Assembly: GCA_964019135.1 (NCBI GenBank)
Contig: OZ025249.1
Coordinates: 12,202,039 to 12,266,038, forward strand
From: Arenicola marina
Taxonomy: Eukaryota; Annelida; Polychaeta; Arenicolidae
Length of the DNA stretch: 64,000 bases
Reading direction: 5' to 3'
Under the pieces are notes generated by a model. The model did not search any database and was not told the origin of the DNA. It saw only the letters and a program-made list of their open reading frames with translations. This document shows, one piece after another, positions 24,572 through 36,734 of the stretch. Position 1 is the first letter of the stretch, and each line of letters starts with the position of its first letter. Made by a program: the position numbers and the translations under genes.

Positions 24572-26730
24572 TTACTTTAGGCAGGGTTCCAGGGTGACGG
24601 CCACTCCGTGTCCGCTCCGACCGCACGACATGCTCGTCACTTCCTCCCACTCCTCCTTATCCGGGTCGTAACACTCCACGCTCGACAGGAAGTCGTTACC
24701 GTCGTAGCCACCTGGCGGAGAAAACATGTAGCTTGCTCACTGATCTGCGGGTTGTGACACAAGAAACAGCTTAGTCAACGGCACCTGACCTGCTGCAGGT
24801 TACAGATCCATGGGATATTATCAATATACTAGAACTACGACAGCTCACACAATATTGAAGTCAGTTTATTTTATATTACAGTTGGCTATTTACATCTTCA
24901 TGCTCTCGTATTTGTAATCAGAGTTGATTGACGTGCTGTAAAACTACAGGAAACACTTTTTACATTGATTTTATTTCATTTACGAAAGGGTTATCAGGGA
25001 GACCCGATGCAAGGAGACGAACGCAGCCCGACCATTAAGACATGATTTGAGTGTTTTTTGACGGCAGCTCCCTCCTGTATTGATTACGTTGGTGCCATAG
25101 ACGAATTGCAAAGCGATTTCTCCACGGGTAATTCCACTGTGAGGCGCCACTGCATAAGCATTCTGGGTATTATTTTGGTCCTTCCAGAACGTCAATATGG
25201 CGGGCTCATTATTTACAACAGCTAGATTTTTCTTGGGTGTAATTTAGACAATTGTTTCCATTTTACAGTCGCATTTTACTTCCGGGAAAACGATCTTTCT
25301 CCCTGCCGAATTAATCAAACATAACCACCAAAACATATCCCAGAAATCAATGCGCCACCCTGGAACCCTTCTTCAAAGATGGCGGCAATTTGCACGTCAT
25401 GTGAGGGGAGATTTGCGATGTGGACGTGGATTACCCGCGTGGATTCCCCGCGCGGATTGTCTCCCTGGGGTGGCGCCGCCTACCTAGTGCGTAGAGCTTG
25501 CCGTCTGTGACGGCCACACTGAGGGCGCTGCGGGGTCGGTTCATGGCGGTGATCACCTCCCACTGGTTCGTCTCCACGTCGTAGCGCTCCACGCTTGACA
25601 GCTGGTACGTGCTGTCGTACCCGCCCACCGCGTACACGTACTGGTCCAGGCCGATCACCCCTGTAACGGGGGGGGGGGGGGGGGATTAACAGAGGATTCT
25701 CTTTATTTCACGGCATATGAAATCTGGGGAGAATTAAAGTTGCATGTGGAGCTCTTTCCCGCCAAAACTAAAGAGGTCAAAATACAAATAAGAATCAGTC
25801 CTTGAATCATTCAAGATTGGTTTTGTCTAACCTCCACCCATGCCAGACTGCCAAATAGTGTCTCTTAGCCTTGCCCGTGATATCAATTTACCAAAAATTT
25901 TCATTTCAGTGGTAAACGTCATCAGTTTGTGTGCTTCGCGATGCTTTGTTATAAGTAGCAGTGCCGCGACAGAGTGCTATGGTGTCGCGGGATAGACAAG
26001 TTTGCCACACCACAGCCGAAACGGCGAGGTTTATCAGGTTTCTGAATTTATGGAATGGAACAATCGATTTTTCTGCAGATTTTGATATAAATTTCGCCTG
26101 GGCTTAGTTTTGGCGGGAAATAACTCGACATGCAACTTTAAGAGCTCGAAACTGTTATCTTTTTACATGCTAATGTAATGACAGGTCATTAAGTTCACGA
26201 GCAATGACAATTATAAGTGTCATCCAGCGACAACTATGTGCAGCCAATATTGTACTTGTCTATTGTGTAAGTCAACGTTAGTCGAATTAAAGTTTACATA
26301 CATATATATAACATTCAACATCCCCCCACCTACACACACCCAAGCCCCACCTGTGCCACGCTATACCCATCCATGTCTCCCCCTCTTTAATATATCCTCA
26401 CATCACCATGCCCCCCACCACTCATCCGCACAACTTCCACCACTCCCAATGTTCCCATCCGCCCCGCACCCACAGCCCCCCCCCCCCCCCCCAAACCCAG
26501 CCCCCGCCGAGCCCCTGACCGTACCTGCGCCACTGCGGGTGGTGTTCATGGCCGCCAGAGGCTTCCACTCATCATTCTCGGGGTGGTAGCACTCGACGCT
26601 GTTGAGCCGGTTCTGGCCGTCGTACCCGCCCACGGCGTACAGCAGGCGGTTGACGACGGCCACCCCCACGCCGATCCGCGCCGTCGTCATGGGGGCCACG
26701 TCCGTCCACAGGTCGGCGTCAGGGCAGTAC
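24572..26730 (-). CDS. keap1: keap1 coding exons 2-4: Kelch blades 3-6
   Basis: Exon 2 (26730-26525) carries [20 protein letters not shown] and the R453 loop (human R483). Exon 3 (25660-25484) carries [20 protein letters not shown]. Exon 4 (24711-24572) carries [13 protein letters not shown], then [16 protein letters not shown] and the stop. Each blade has the double-Gly, Tyr and Trp pattern of Kelch repeats. Splice phases join without frame errors: AG+G gives Arg412, G+GG gives Gly481, and G+GT gives a blade Gly. Introns 2 and 3 are 864 and 772 bp; intron 2 begins close to a G run at 25671-25683. Confidence 0.93.
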
Positions 26731-29700
26731 CTGGAGCGGCACGGGAGGGGGTCAAACCACACATCAGCGTGACGTCACAAACATACAACAGATTCAAGAT
26801 TCAAAATCATTTATTCGTCAAAGCAAAAAATATTTAATGCATGCTTGGGAATAAACCGGCAAAAAACACTGCTTCGACACAGGAAACTCTAATCAAGGTT
26901 AAATACCGCTATCATCAGAGCCATCTGCGAATGTCAAAAAGAATATAACTGTACAATGGAATCAGAACGAGGTTCTTATAATATGTAACAGTGCAGAGTG
27001 TGGCAGGGATGGTAGTGGGGAGGGGGTATTTGCTCATGGTATTATCTTTAATATACATTGTGAATCCGGTCAGACCGCGAGTATTTCTTTGGTCTAAGAC
27101 TTTTGCGGCTTCGGTATTTACAATTTCAATAAGGCAATGGCAGATGCATTTCTTGCATAGTCATGATGTACTCTACTGCTACCAGCAGGACTTTGGTATC
27201 TCGTAAACATGTGTTTTGGGAATCTTGAATTTATGATAGAACTTTTAGTTTCTGCAAACCGTGAAGTCTTCTAGTTTTAGTAGTGGGTTAGTCGTTTATA
27301 ATGTAAAAGATAGAAATCTAAGTGACATAGTGCCTGTTTTGCGTATAGTTTCTGTACAGGAAGTAATTTGGGCCAAGAAACCTGGGACCATGAGTTTTGT
27401 AGATATCGGATTACAAGTTTCACGTTCGTTGTCAATAACCAGTCTAAGAGACATGAGCACTCGTTTATAGAGAACGTAGAGGGTTCCTTTGTTAACCTTG
27501 GTTACCCTTGGTTACGGATACCGTTGTATTCGCGTGTGTCTTTCTGTACTCGCGGTTATCTAATAACGTGACCCACATATTTTCTTCCAAAAAAGTAGTT
27601 ACCGCATGAGTGTCTAATAAATGCAGCCTTCCACGGGTTCTTCGGTCCAATAGCAAAGTAGCTTCAGAAGTGAACACCGTTAGCAAAATCACAATGACAG
27701 GCTGAATAGCCAACGGTTCAGTTGCCCTACAAACCCGGATCAACTCTATCAAAATTATATTATAGGTCTTCTTGACCGGGATACCAACCCCCCCACCCCC
27801 GCCATCACCTCACGCCCCCCCCCCGCCAAAAGAAGCACATGGTACTAAAAGTGCTTTCTATTCTGTCGTCTAAGTAGGTAAAAGCGCTGGAGCAGTTAGC
27901 TATTGTAAGCCTCGGTGACATGGGTTGATGCACGCACCCAAACCAGTCTGACGCCGAAGTTAACGAGCGTTAACTGGCTGCTGGATGTCGCATTCACTAA
28001 CATGGAATGGAATGGAATGGAATGTTGGTGTTTTAGGCCACTTTTGTGCACATACAGGCTAAATTGGGCCAAGGAACCTCCCGAGACGATGAAGGATGAA
28101 GGAATGAAACATGCCCCAGATTAGGTGCCCGAGCCCGGATTCGAACCCAGGACCTATTGATCTGCGGTCTAGTGCGCTAACCACTACACCAGGAATGGAA
28201 TGGAATGTTGGTGTTTTAGGCCACTTTTGTGCACATACAGGCTAAATTGGGCCAAGGAACCTCCCGAGACGATGAAGGATGAAGGAATGAAACATGCCCC
28301 AGATTAGGTGCCCGAGCCCGGATTCGAACCCAGGACCTATTGATCTGCGGTCTAGTGCGCTAACCACTACACCAGGAATGGAATGGAATGTTGGTGTTTT
28401 AGGCCACTTTTGTGCACATACAGGCTAAATTGGGCCAAGGAACCTCCCGAGACGATGAAGGATGAAGGAATGAAACATGACCACTACACCAGGGAGGCCC
28501 CCTCACTAACATGGTGTCGTGGTGGAGCCTCCGCGCATGGCTTGAGGCGCAGACAGGCGAGCCATGGCCATTCATATTCATACCGCTAAACCTGCTAACG
28601 GAGATCTCGCTGTCGGCGACCTTACGGTGGTGGGGGGTGGGGCACGGGATGGTCCACGGAGACGGTGATCACAGGGTGGTTCACGGGGGCGGGGGAGGGG
28701 GGGGGGGGCCAATACTATTGGCACAAATTGCAGAAATATGGCTGCGCAATAATTGTACCTGGATGACACGTGTCTGCCAAATCAAACTCCAGAATTTCGC
28801 GGAGGGAAATCCAAAGCGGCGGGCCCAGTTTAGCAGCCCTTATTAATTAAATTAAAATGGCGACGGGAGGAGACGTAAGCACATCATATAGACATACTTT
28901 TCCCAATGAAAATAAATAACACAAGGCTCCATCAAACTAGGCCAGCGTCACGGTATAAACCTCTGGTCGGTGGCTCCAACATCGCTCGGGGAGGGGGAGG
29001 AGAAGGCGGGGGGAGGGGCTGGTTGAGCATCATTGTGTGGCTATCTGGAGGGTGAAGCCCCAAAATGGTGATTTAATGGGCCACTTGGTCTACTGGTCGA
29101 GGCGCCGGATTAGCTGGAGGGGTCGGTTGAGAGACTGCTTACAGCGAAAAGAATGGCTTGTGATGTAGGCCTACAACTGCTACAAAAACACAAAGGATAT
29201 GTAAAACTGTGCTCGTATTTAGTCCTCGGTCATAGATTAATATTAAAGTGTTCGTGCCACGCCAAAACAACTTCAGCTCATATTAATCTTCTGTGTTTCC
29301 ACGCTTATATTATCGAGCTATAACGCCCCAAATAGTAGAAGGGCATACTTTTTCCACTTGTTTTCGCACTTATGGTTTAACTTCTGTGAGCGAGGAAAGT
29401 GACGTCAAAGGGGAATACAAACTCACGCGCTTTTATATTGAGACTCACAGTCTGTCTGCTCATTGGCTTGAACTCAACGAAACGCACTCACCCATGAAAA
29501 CAATACACGCCCTCGACCACAGATGTCTACGCACTGCATCAAAACTCACCTGTCAATCTTGTGATATCATTGGGGAATTTTCAAATAACGCTCAGATGCA
29601 ATGCTCCCAGAAATAAACACGCCGGACCTCACTTTTGCTACTTTAACGAACCCGTTTATAGTGATATCGTGAAATAAAAACTGTAAACTCCCATTAAAAC

Positions 29701-32700
29701 AAATTGTTATTTGCTTATCTTCCCTAAACCAAGTTAACTCTGAGCAAGACAAAATCGTGGCACGAACACTTTAATCATTGCACACTTCTTACCATTAACT
29801 ATCAATCAATAAAGTAAGGTATCTTTGTTTAACTGACCAACCCTTTTCCCTAGCCTAGTGTCCCCACCCCGTCCTAATATGTATACATGGGCCCCCTATA
29901 GTTCAATTGGTCAACAGGCTGAGCTGCCGATGAACAGGTCGTGGGTGTGAGGCGTCAAACCCTGCCCGTAACGAAAGTCGGTTAACGCGTCTCCGTTTGA
30001 GGCCAAGGCCAGGAGCCGGGACCTGCAGAAATCAATCGCGCACGCGCGCCGCAATCGGGGGGCCCTTTGGCGGAGGACCGCCGAGTGCGAGAGGGGGCGG
30101 GGGGGGGGGGGGGATCGGCAGGCCGGTGGGTGTGCAGATCGGTGGGTGGGTAGTCTACAGCTCTCAGCGTCCCCCGGGTGTGCACCAACCCGGGCTTTCT
30201 CTGGTATCCGCGACCCACAGACGTGAAGACTCACCATGACATGCAGTTTCCCCATTTAGGAAGCGCGGGAGGGAATGGCACGAGGTTTCTGGCGCAGGGA
30301 CGGGAGGGGGCGGGGGGGGGGGGCAGGGGCTGGATGGTTGGGTGGGTACCAGTCCGCAGGGGTGGTAACTAGCTGGGACGGCGGGGGAACTATGTAGACT
30401 TGTGTAATCGTGCAATGTGGCACACACCGGTGGCCCCGATGATCAACCACGCAGGTGACCGTGGAAGATGAATAGGCTTGACCTACAGAGCCGCCTACTA
30501 TTGCACAGGGAGGGAGAGAGGGAGAGACAGTGACTGATTAAGCGCCGCGCAAACATGTTGCCACGTTTTGGCTGAGTGCAGTGGAAAGGGCAACGGTACA
30601 AATGAACGACCCCTTGCAATTACAGTGGACGCGATAAGCCTCCAGTTTTAAGAGTATGGTGTTTGGCTATGGCCCTAAATATCATTTGATCTATTATACC
30701 TGCAAATACAGAAGATCAGAAACCAAAAGATTTATCTAACTTCAGTGGAGACATCTCTGCCACACATGCCCAAGCAACATATTTCTTGATGAATTACATA
30801 TATATATGACAAATTATAATAATTATGTATCTCTATATACACAGCGTGCTAAGCTGAACGGGAAAGATGGCAGCTTAGGTTTCCGCAACAGCGGTTAATA
30901 GAACGCCAGGGGTTCACGCTGTAAAACTGAAGGAGAACACACCAAAGAAGTTTACCCAGTACCATATTTGACTTTAATAGATAAGAATCATGAAAAACAC
31001 TTGATGGCACATCCATCTGCACCCAGATAAGTGGAATACAGCGGCACCTGGAGGCTCCAGACGTGTTGACAGCATCATGGTGACTCACCAGTTATTTTAT
31101 CCCACTGGCAGAGAGGCCGCGTCTAGTGCAACACGCAAACATAGAACCTTGAGGCTCAACCGATTTTTAAATTTTAAAGAAGAATTGCTGGTCGCAATAT
31201 TCAGTGATTTTAAAACGAAGAACCGCTGGTCACATTTTGCAATATTCAGTGATTTTACAGGCGAAGAATTGCTGGTCATACTTGCAAGGCGGTCAGCACC
31301 ACTTCCACGCGCGCTGCACATGGCTATGACACTGGTAGCTCCTGTTTAACGATTGTGGCTTCTACAAACCCTACTTGTGACATTATTTGGGTCAATGGGA
31401 AGATAAGTCATTGAGTTGAGTTCAACTCGCCTTTCCACCGACCTGTGGTGCGTCCCTAACAGGCATAAAATGGCCGCTGACACCCACCTTTCCACAGACA
31501 CGACATAAAATGGCCGCTGACTGACACCCACCTTTCCACAGACACGACATAAAATGGCAGCTGACACCCACCTTTCTACAGACACAATATAAAATGGCCG
31601 CTGACTGACACCCACCTTTCTACAGACACGACATAACATGGCCGCTGACACCCACCTTTCTACAGACACGACATAACATGGCCCCTGACTGACACCCACC
31701 TTTCCACAGACACGACATAAAATGGCCGCTGACTGAAACCCACCTTTCCAGACACGACATAAAATGGCCGCTGACACCCACTTTCTACAGACACAATATA
31801 AAATGACCGCTGACTGACACCCACCTTTCCACAGACACGACATAAAATGACCGCTGACTGACACCCACCTTTCCACAGACACAACATAAAATGGCCGCGG
31901 ACACCCACCTTTCTACAGACACGACATAATATGGCCGCTGACTGACACCCACCTTTCCACAGACACGACATAAAATGGCCGCTGACTGACACCCACCTTT
32001 CCACAGACACGACAAAATGACCGCTGACTGACACCCACCTTTCCACAGACACGACATAAAATGGCCACTGACACCCACCTTTCCACAGACATGACATAAA
32101 ATGGCCGCTGATTGACACCCACCTTTCCACAGACACAACATAAAATGACCGCTGACTGACACCCACCTTTCCACAGACACGACATAAAATGGCCGCTGAC
32201 GCCCACCTTTCTACAGACACAACATAAAATGGCCGCTGACACCCACCTTTCCACAGACACGACATAAAATGACCGCTGACTGACACCCACCTTTCCACAG
32301 ACACGACATAAAATGGCCGCTGACTGACACCCACCTTTCTACAGACACGACATAAAATGGCCGCTGACTGACACCCACCTTTCCACAGACACGACATAAA
32401 ATGACCGCTGACTGACACCCACTATTCCACAGACACGACATAAAATGGCCACTGACACCCACCTTTCCACAGACACGACATAAAATGGCCGCTGACACCC
32501 ACCTTTCCACAGACACGACATAAAATGGCCGCTGACACCCACCTTTCAACAGACACGACATAAAATGGCCACTGACACCCATCTTTCCAGACACGACATA
32601 AAATGGCCGCTGACACCCACCTTTCCACAGACACGACATAACATGGCCGCTGACTGACACCCACCTTTCCACAGACACGACATAAAGTGGCTGCTGACTG

Positions 32701-34407
32701 ACACCCACCTTTCCACAGACACGACATAACATGGCCGCTGACTGACACCCACCTTTCCACAGACACGACATAAAATGACCGCTGACTGACACCCACCTTT
32801 CCACAGACACGACATAAAATGGCCGCTGACACCCACCTTTCCACAGACACGACATAAAATGGCCGCTGACACCCACCTTTCCACAGACACGACATAAAAT
32901 GGCCGCTGACTGACACCCACCTTTCCACAGACACGACATAAAATGGCCGCTGACTGACACCCACCTTTCCACAGACACGACATAAAATGGCCACTGACAC
33001 CCACCTTTCTACAGACACGACATAAAATGGCCACTGACTGACACCCACCTTTCCACAGACACGACATAAAATGGCCGCTGACACCCACCTTTCCACAGAC
33101 ACGACATAAAATGGCCGCTGACTGACACCCACCTTTCCACAGACACGACATAAAATGGCCACTGACACCCACCTTTCCACAGACTTGTGATGCGTCCGTT
33201 CGTGCGAGCCGCCCACGGCGTACAGCAGACCGTCGATGGTGCCGACGCCGACGCGGTTTCTGGCGACGCTCATGTCGTGACAGTTTATCCAGCAGTTCCT
33301 GAACGGGTCGAAGCAATCGACGGAAGCGGTGTCCACGTTACCGTTGGGCGAATTGTTCCGGCCGCCCACCACGTAGAGCATCCCGTGGACGACGCAGGCC
33401 GCCACCCCGCTGCGGGGGAGGGGCAGGTTAGCCAGTTTGTACCACTGATTGGAGGCTGGGTTGAAGCACTCGACGTTGCTGAGGGAGTGGCGCAGGTAGC
33501 CGCCGACGGTGTAGATGACGGGAGGCGCGCTGGGGTTGCGTCGCTTCTCGTTACACTTTCGGTGAAGCGTCAAATCCTGGAAGATGCGGCTGAGGTATTC
33601 CAAGCACTGCGGCACCTTTTTCAGAATGGGCGAGCGGAGCTGTTCCTGCAGGAAAGTCGGCGTGAGGAAGTGGCAGCGGACGGCGCTGAGTAGATGCTCC
33701 AGCTTGTTGAGCCGCTTGTCGCGCTCGAACTCGGCCCACCGCATCACGGCCATGTACACCTCGGACTCGCAGCGCACGTTCAGCTCATCGCGTTTGATGA
33801 CCTGGATCAGCTGATTGGGCGCCAGCGACAGAAATTCCTCGCTCTGGCACACGTCGCCGAAGTTTTTGTAGATGAACTGGCGCGCTTTGTGGTAGAGTTC
33901 GTGGCAGCCGTGCGCCTGCGCGAAGTCGGCGATGCCGATGCTGTTGACCGGGTCCAGCTGGTGCTCCAGAAACGTGCAGCACGCCTCGATGACGTGCGTC
34001 ATCTGGAACATGGTGGCCGAGGGCAGCAGCGTGCACACGTTCATCTCGCTCACGTGGATCTCCGAGGTGTAGGCGAACTCGATGAGCGTGGCCAGCACGC
34101 AGGGGGAGATCCCGCGCAGGGGGATGTCCACCATGTCCTTCTCGCGCATGCCGCTCGTGCAGAACATGGCCTTGAAGTAGGGACTGGCCGAGGCCAGCAC
34201 CACGCGGTGCGCGCGGAACGACTCGGACCCCACGCGCAGGGTGACGTCACACAGCTTGTCCGAGTGGCGCAGCATGTTCATCACCTCGAAGCCCTCCTTG
34301 AAGTGTTTCGTGATGGTGAAGTGCATGCTGCCGTCCAGGGGCCGGTCCCGGCTGACCGGCTTAGGCCGGTAACAGCTCGGACACCCGGGTTCAGGTTCAT
34401 CACACAT
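24572..34407 (-). CDS. keap1: KEAP1 orthologue, BTB-BACK-Kelch adaptor for NRF2 degradation
   Basis: Four coding exons on the minus strand: 34407-33173, 26730-26525, 25660-25484 and 24711-24572, with GT-AG junctions and phases 2, 1 and 1. They sum to 1758 bases, 585 residues plus stop. KEAP1 is the substrate adaptor of a CUL3-RBX1 ubiquitin ligase that destroys the NRF2/CncC transcription factor until electrophiles modify its cysteines. The protein has a BTB domain (about 41-150), BACK/IVR (151-275) and six Kelch blades (about 298-583). Propeller residues matching human Y334, S363, R380, N382, N414, R415, R483, S508, Y525, S555 and S602 are all present at a constant offset of 30. The C terminus (VAVTLEPC) is diagnostic of KEAP1. 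Human C241, C273, C297 and C613 are kept; C151, C226 and C288 are not. Human numbering is from memory. Intron 1 (6.4 kb) holds several repeats. Confidence 0.95.
26780..26990. repeat. Retroposon 3'-end fragment, TTTATTNGTCAAAGC family
   Basis: The block shares TTTATT.GTCAAAGC and an ATCA.CAGAGCCA motif with sequence at 46885-47035 in the dystrotelin-like gene, in the same order. A shared dispersed repeat, perhaps a reversed LINE or SINE tail, is the simplest reading. Boundaries are approximate. Confidence 0.4.
27994..28514 (-). mobile_element. tRNA-derived SINE in a tandem trimer, flanked by a 12-bp target duplication
   Basis: A 183-bp unit begins at 28021, 28204 and 28387; the third is internally truncated. 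Read on the minus strand, each complete unit has a tRNA-like head with A-box TGGTGTAGTGGTTAGCGC and B-box GGGTTCGAATCC (28124-28191 and 28307-28374). The whole trimer is bracketed by TCACTAACATGG at 27994-28005 and 28503-28514, a target-site duplication. A GGAATGGAAT motif joins the units. The insertion lies in keap1 intron 1. A related rearranged copy is at 57785-57955. Confidence 0.85.
29243..29774 (-). mobile_element. TTAA-flanked element, copy 1, with a 61-codon frame
   Basis: An element of 524 bp (29247-29770) with terminal inverted repeats AGTGTTCGTGCCACG and CGTGGCACGAACACT, flanked on both sides by TTAA. Copy 2 at 58782-59306 is in the opposite orientation and ends at exactly the same bases. 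TTAA duplication is the mark of piggyBac-type transposition; a TA target with a slightly longer terminal repeat is the alternative. Read from 29752 downwards, a 61-codon frame (starting [14 protein letters not shown]) is intact in both copies. No transposase is present, so the element is non-autonomous. Confidence 0.85.
29888..29975 (+). repeat. tRNA-like SINE head fragment
   Basis: The stretch has an A-box-like TAGTTCAATTGGTCAACAGG and, about 50 bp later, a degenerate B-box-like GGCGTCAAACCC. It probably derives from another tRNA-related SINE in keap1 intron 1. No complete cloverleaf or clear tail was seen. Confidence 0.35.
31430..33172 (-). repeat. 40/44-bp minisatellite built from the keap1 exon 1 splice donor
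   Basis: About 41 tandem units fill the start of keap1 intron 1. Two lengths occur, 44 and 40 bp, differing by one TGAC. On the keap1 strand each unit contains GTCTGTGGAAAGGTGGGTGT: the last 12 bases of exon 1 (GTCTGTGGAAAG) joined to the donor GTGGGT. Nearly every unit therefore repeats a usable-looking 5' splice site. The far end (31430-31457) is a separate diverged copy of about 28 bp of the exon end, matching 33173-33200 at roughly 24 of 28 positions, but followed by GCGAGT instead of GTGGGT. The unit has no stop in any of the three sense frames. Confidence 0.95.
33173..34407 (-). CDS. keap1: keap1 coding exon 1: BTB, BACK and first Kelch blades
   Basis: This exon of 1235 bases encodes residues 1-411 plus two bases of codon 412. 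The ATG at 34407 is taken as the start; the acceptor-like TATTACAG just upstream (exon from about 34464) suggests a non-coding first exon further right. The BTB has [10 protein letters not shown] and the usual [13 protein letters not shown]. In the BACK region NVRC (C213) and AVRCHFLTP (C245) correspond to human C241 and C273. The exon ends GAAAG followed by the donor GTGGGT at 33172-33167; from that point the minisatellite begins. If the donor is skipped the frame stays open to a TAG at about 32422. Confidence 0.95.
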
Positions 34408-36734
34408 CTTGGCGAATCGCTTATCCCTCTGTCTGTGAATCCTCCTTGCTTTTCACTCTACAATCTGTAATATATATATATATAATATCACACGTTACGC
34501 TGAAGCCTCTGTGCGGGGCCCTCAGTAGCTGTGGCCCTGCCAGTGGCCAGGGTGAGGATCAGCACTGGTCAGTGTCCACGGAGCCATCTGACGTGGTGGC
34601 GGCGGACCCCTGGCGGCGATGGCGAGAGGTAAACGCCGAGACCGGCTTCACTGGTTTCCTTCCTCACTCTCTCTGCGTTAAGTCACCGTGAACCAATCAC
34701 TGATGAGGAGGGGTTGCATTCCGTAGTTGCGTTAGCCCGACTGTAATCAAGCTAGAGCATCTGCAAATACAAACAAAAAAAGCACGCTTTAATTCATGCA
34801 ACGCACTGACAGAAAGTCTATACGGAAGCTTGAGCCACGATGACGCCTGTAGTCGATGTAATATATATATATATATCTATATATATATATCAAGTTAACA
34901 GATAGACGAGGGAGCTGTTGCGTGTTGCATAGCCAGCCACCAGCCAGGCCATTCGCCGATTCACTGTGACAACTTGTATTAACTGTGGCCCAGGTGGAGG
35001 AGAGATCCTGTCACGTGACATCGACATGGTAGGTCACCCACCATGCCCAAGAAGCGAACGATTCACTGAAAGAAATGTGCGTTGTCATAAAGACTCATTG
35101 TTCCTCATGCCACGACCGTGTCGTCCGCCTTCTAACCAGGGGCTTGATATCTCTCGCCCGCCCCTTCAACCTCCCCCCCCACCCCCTCACCAATTATCTT
35201 CCTGGTCCTTCGCCTAGGCACAGCCAGCCCCCCCCCCCACCCCTCATCCAACACCTCGCGACACGGTGTTAACACACACCTCCTTCCCTCCTCTCTCTCT
35301 ATCTCTGTCGCTATCGCGTCTTGTCATGGCCATCTGGACGATGCCGGGAAGGTCATCCCAGGGTCATCCACCGGCGTCTCCCAGAGACTGCAAGGTGATT
35401 GACCGAGGAGACCTCCTCCCTCTATTGCCCCCCCCCCCCCCACACACCATCCCCTCTATTCCCATATCACGATCGGAGTGACCCACCATCCATCCTACAT
35501 GTATCTATGTGTCCTGTATGTAGGACGGCGACGCGGGATCGTGTTCAGAGTACACACAAACAAACACACACTGGTCCAGATGAAAACCTAACCTTCCCAG
35601 CGGTCGGGACCTCCCGTGAAACACCAAGCCGTGAATATAGTCTATGCTGGCCCGACCCGGCTGCCTAGCTGCTCGCGTCAGCTGTCTGTACAACCAGGCC
35701 ACACGCCAGACGACTGCCAAAATCCTATCTCAATCAGCGCCGAGACCAAGTCTAACGCTCATATCACATCTATAAATATGTAACGTCATATCCAGACTCC
35801 ACGGTGATATGCGTACGTCAGCGTCGGTATACGGCGTAAAACAAACACACATACATATGTACCGTATTCTCACAAATAACCGCCCTCTGGGAATAAGCGC
35901 TCGGAGCAGAGCGGTGCTCGGGACCTAAAAAGCGCATCGGGTATCATTATTCCAGTGTACACCGTAGATATGTTAATCGCTGCGGTCATCAATCAATAAG
36001 AAACGTTGACCCACACTTCACGTCGCCGTGCCACGTGACTAGAAGGGTGGCTGGACGGACTCGCGTACCTTACGTTACGTGAAGAATATTCATCCACCTG
36101 CCACGAGACTACATCCGCCTGCCTTGTAGGAAATCAACATCTTCGATAAAACAATACAGTTTACGTCTCAGTCAGCGGCTCTCTCTCTCTATATATATAT
36201 ACAGATAAATGGCTGACGAATTAAGGCAGCACGAAGCCGAAGGATCCAGCCTGGGGCGTCAAACCGAGAAATAAAGCGAGGGTTAGTTAGCTGCGCCAGT
36301 GCAGGTCGTTGTATCTATCTACCTATCTCTCAGTTGATCTCTCTCTCCTACCACCCCCAGGGACCACTAAACTGAGGACTGCTTAGTCATCGCGTCTCGG
36401 GGAGCCGAGCCAGGTCAAGCCAAACAGTACCTAAACAGATACTGCACGTAACATGCCATCGGCATGACACTACCCCCCCCCCCCCTCCCCCAGACCCGCA
36501 CCAACCGTCCCCTGCCCCTGGGGGCCGGCAGGATCGGCAGACCTACTCTAGTATGACTTTACCAGCCAGTTTTTAGAATGACAATTCGAAAGACACCAAG
36601 CAGATCGGGTTTTATCCACGGGCTAATAATTGCGTCTATACTTACAGACGGCGGGCGAACTGCGGCGGGCGAGGAGCTATAGAGGGAGGGCAAACCTGGC
36701 ATGTATGGGACTACACGAGACTAGTCACGTAGTT
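34408..36734. other. Region upstream of keap1, no coding gene seen
   Basis: The keap1 leader and promoter should lie here. A plausible 3' splice site (minus-strand TATTACAG then ATTG, exon from 34464) suggests a spliced leader. TA tracts occur at 34471-34487 and 34860-34892, pyrimidine-rich tracts at 35161-35330, and a CT/TA tract at 36179-36201. A repeat-like end, ACCGTATTCTCACAAATAAC, lies at 35861. No open frame here is supported. Confidence 0.45.

Noticed and set aside
28124..28374. Two tRNA genes on the minus strand
   Set aside because: A- and B-boxes are present, but the sequences sit inside 183-bp SINE units with target duplication and lack a convincing acceptor stem.
31346..33316. 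Cys/Trp-rich repeat proteins as independent genes
   Set aside because: They are the keap1 intron minisatellite read in three frames. Kept only as a possible keap1 splice insertion.
33187..34470. Plus-strand frames opposite keap1 exon 1
   Set aside because: Antisense shadow of a G+C-rich coding exon; the Kelch/BTB translation is on the minus strand.
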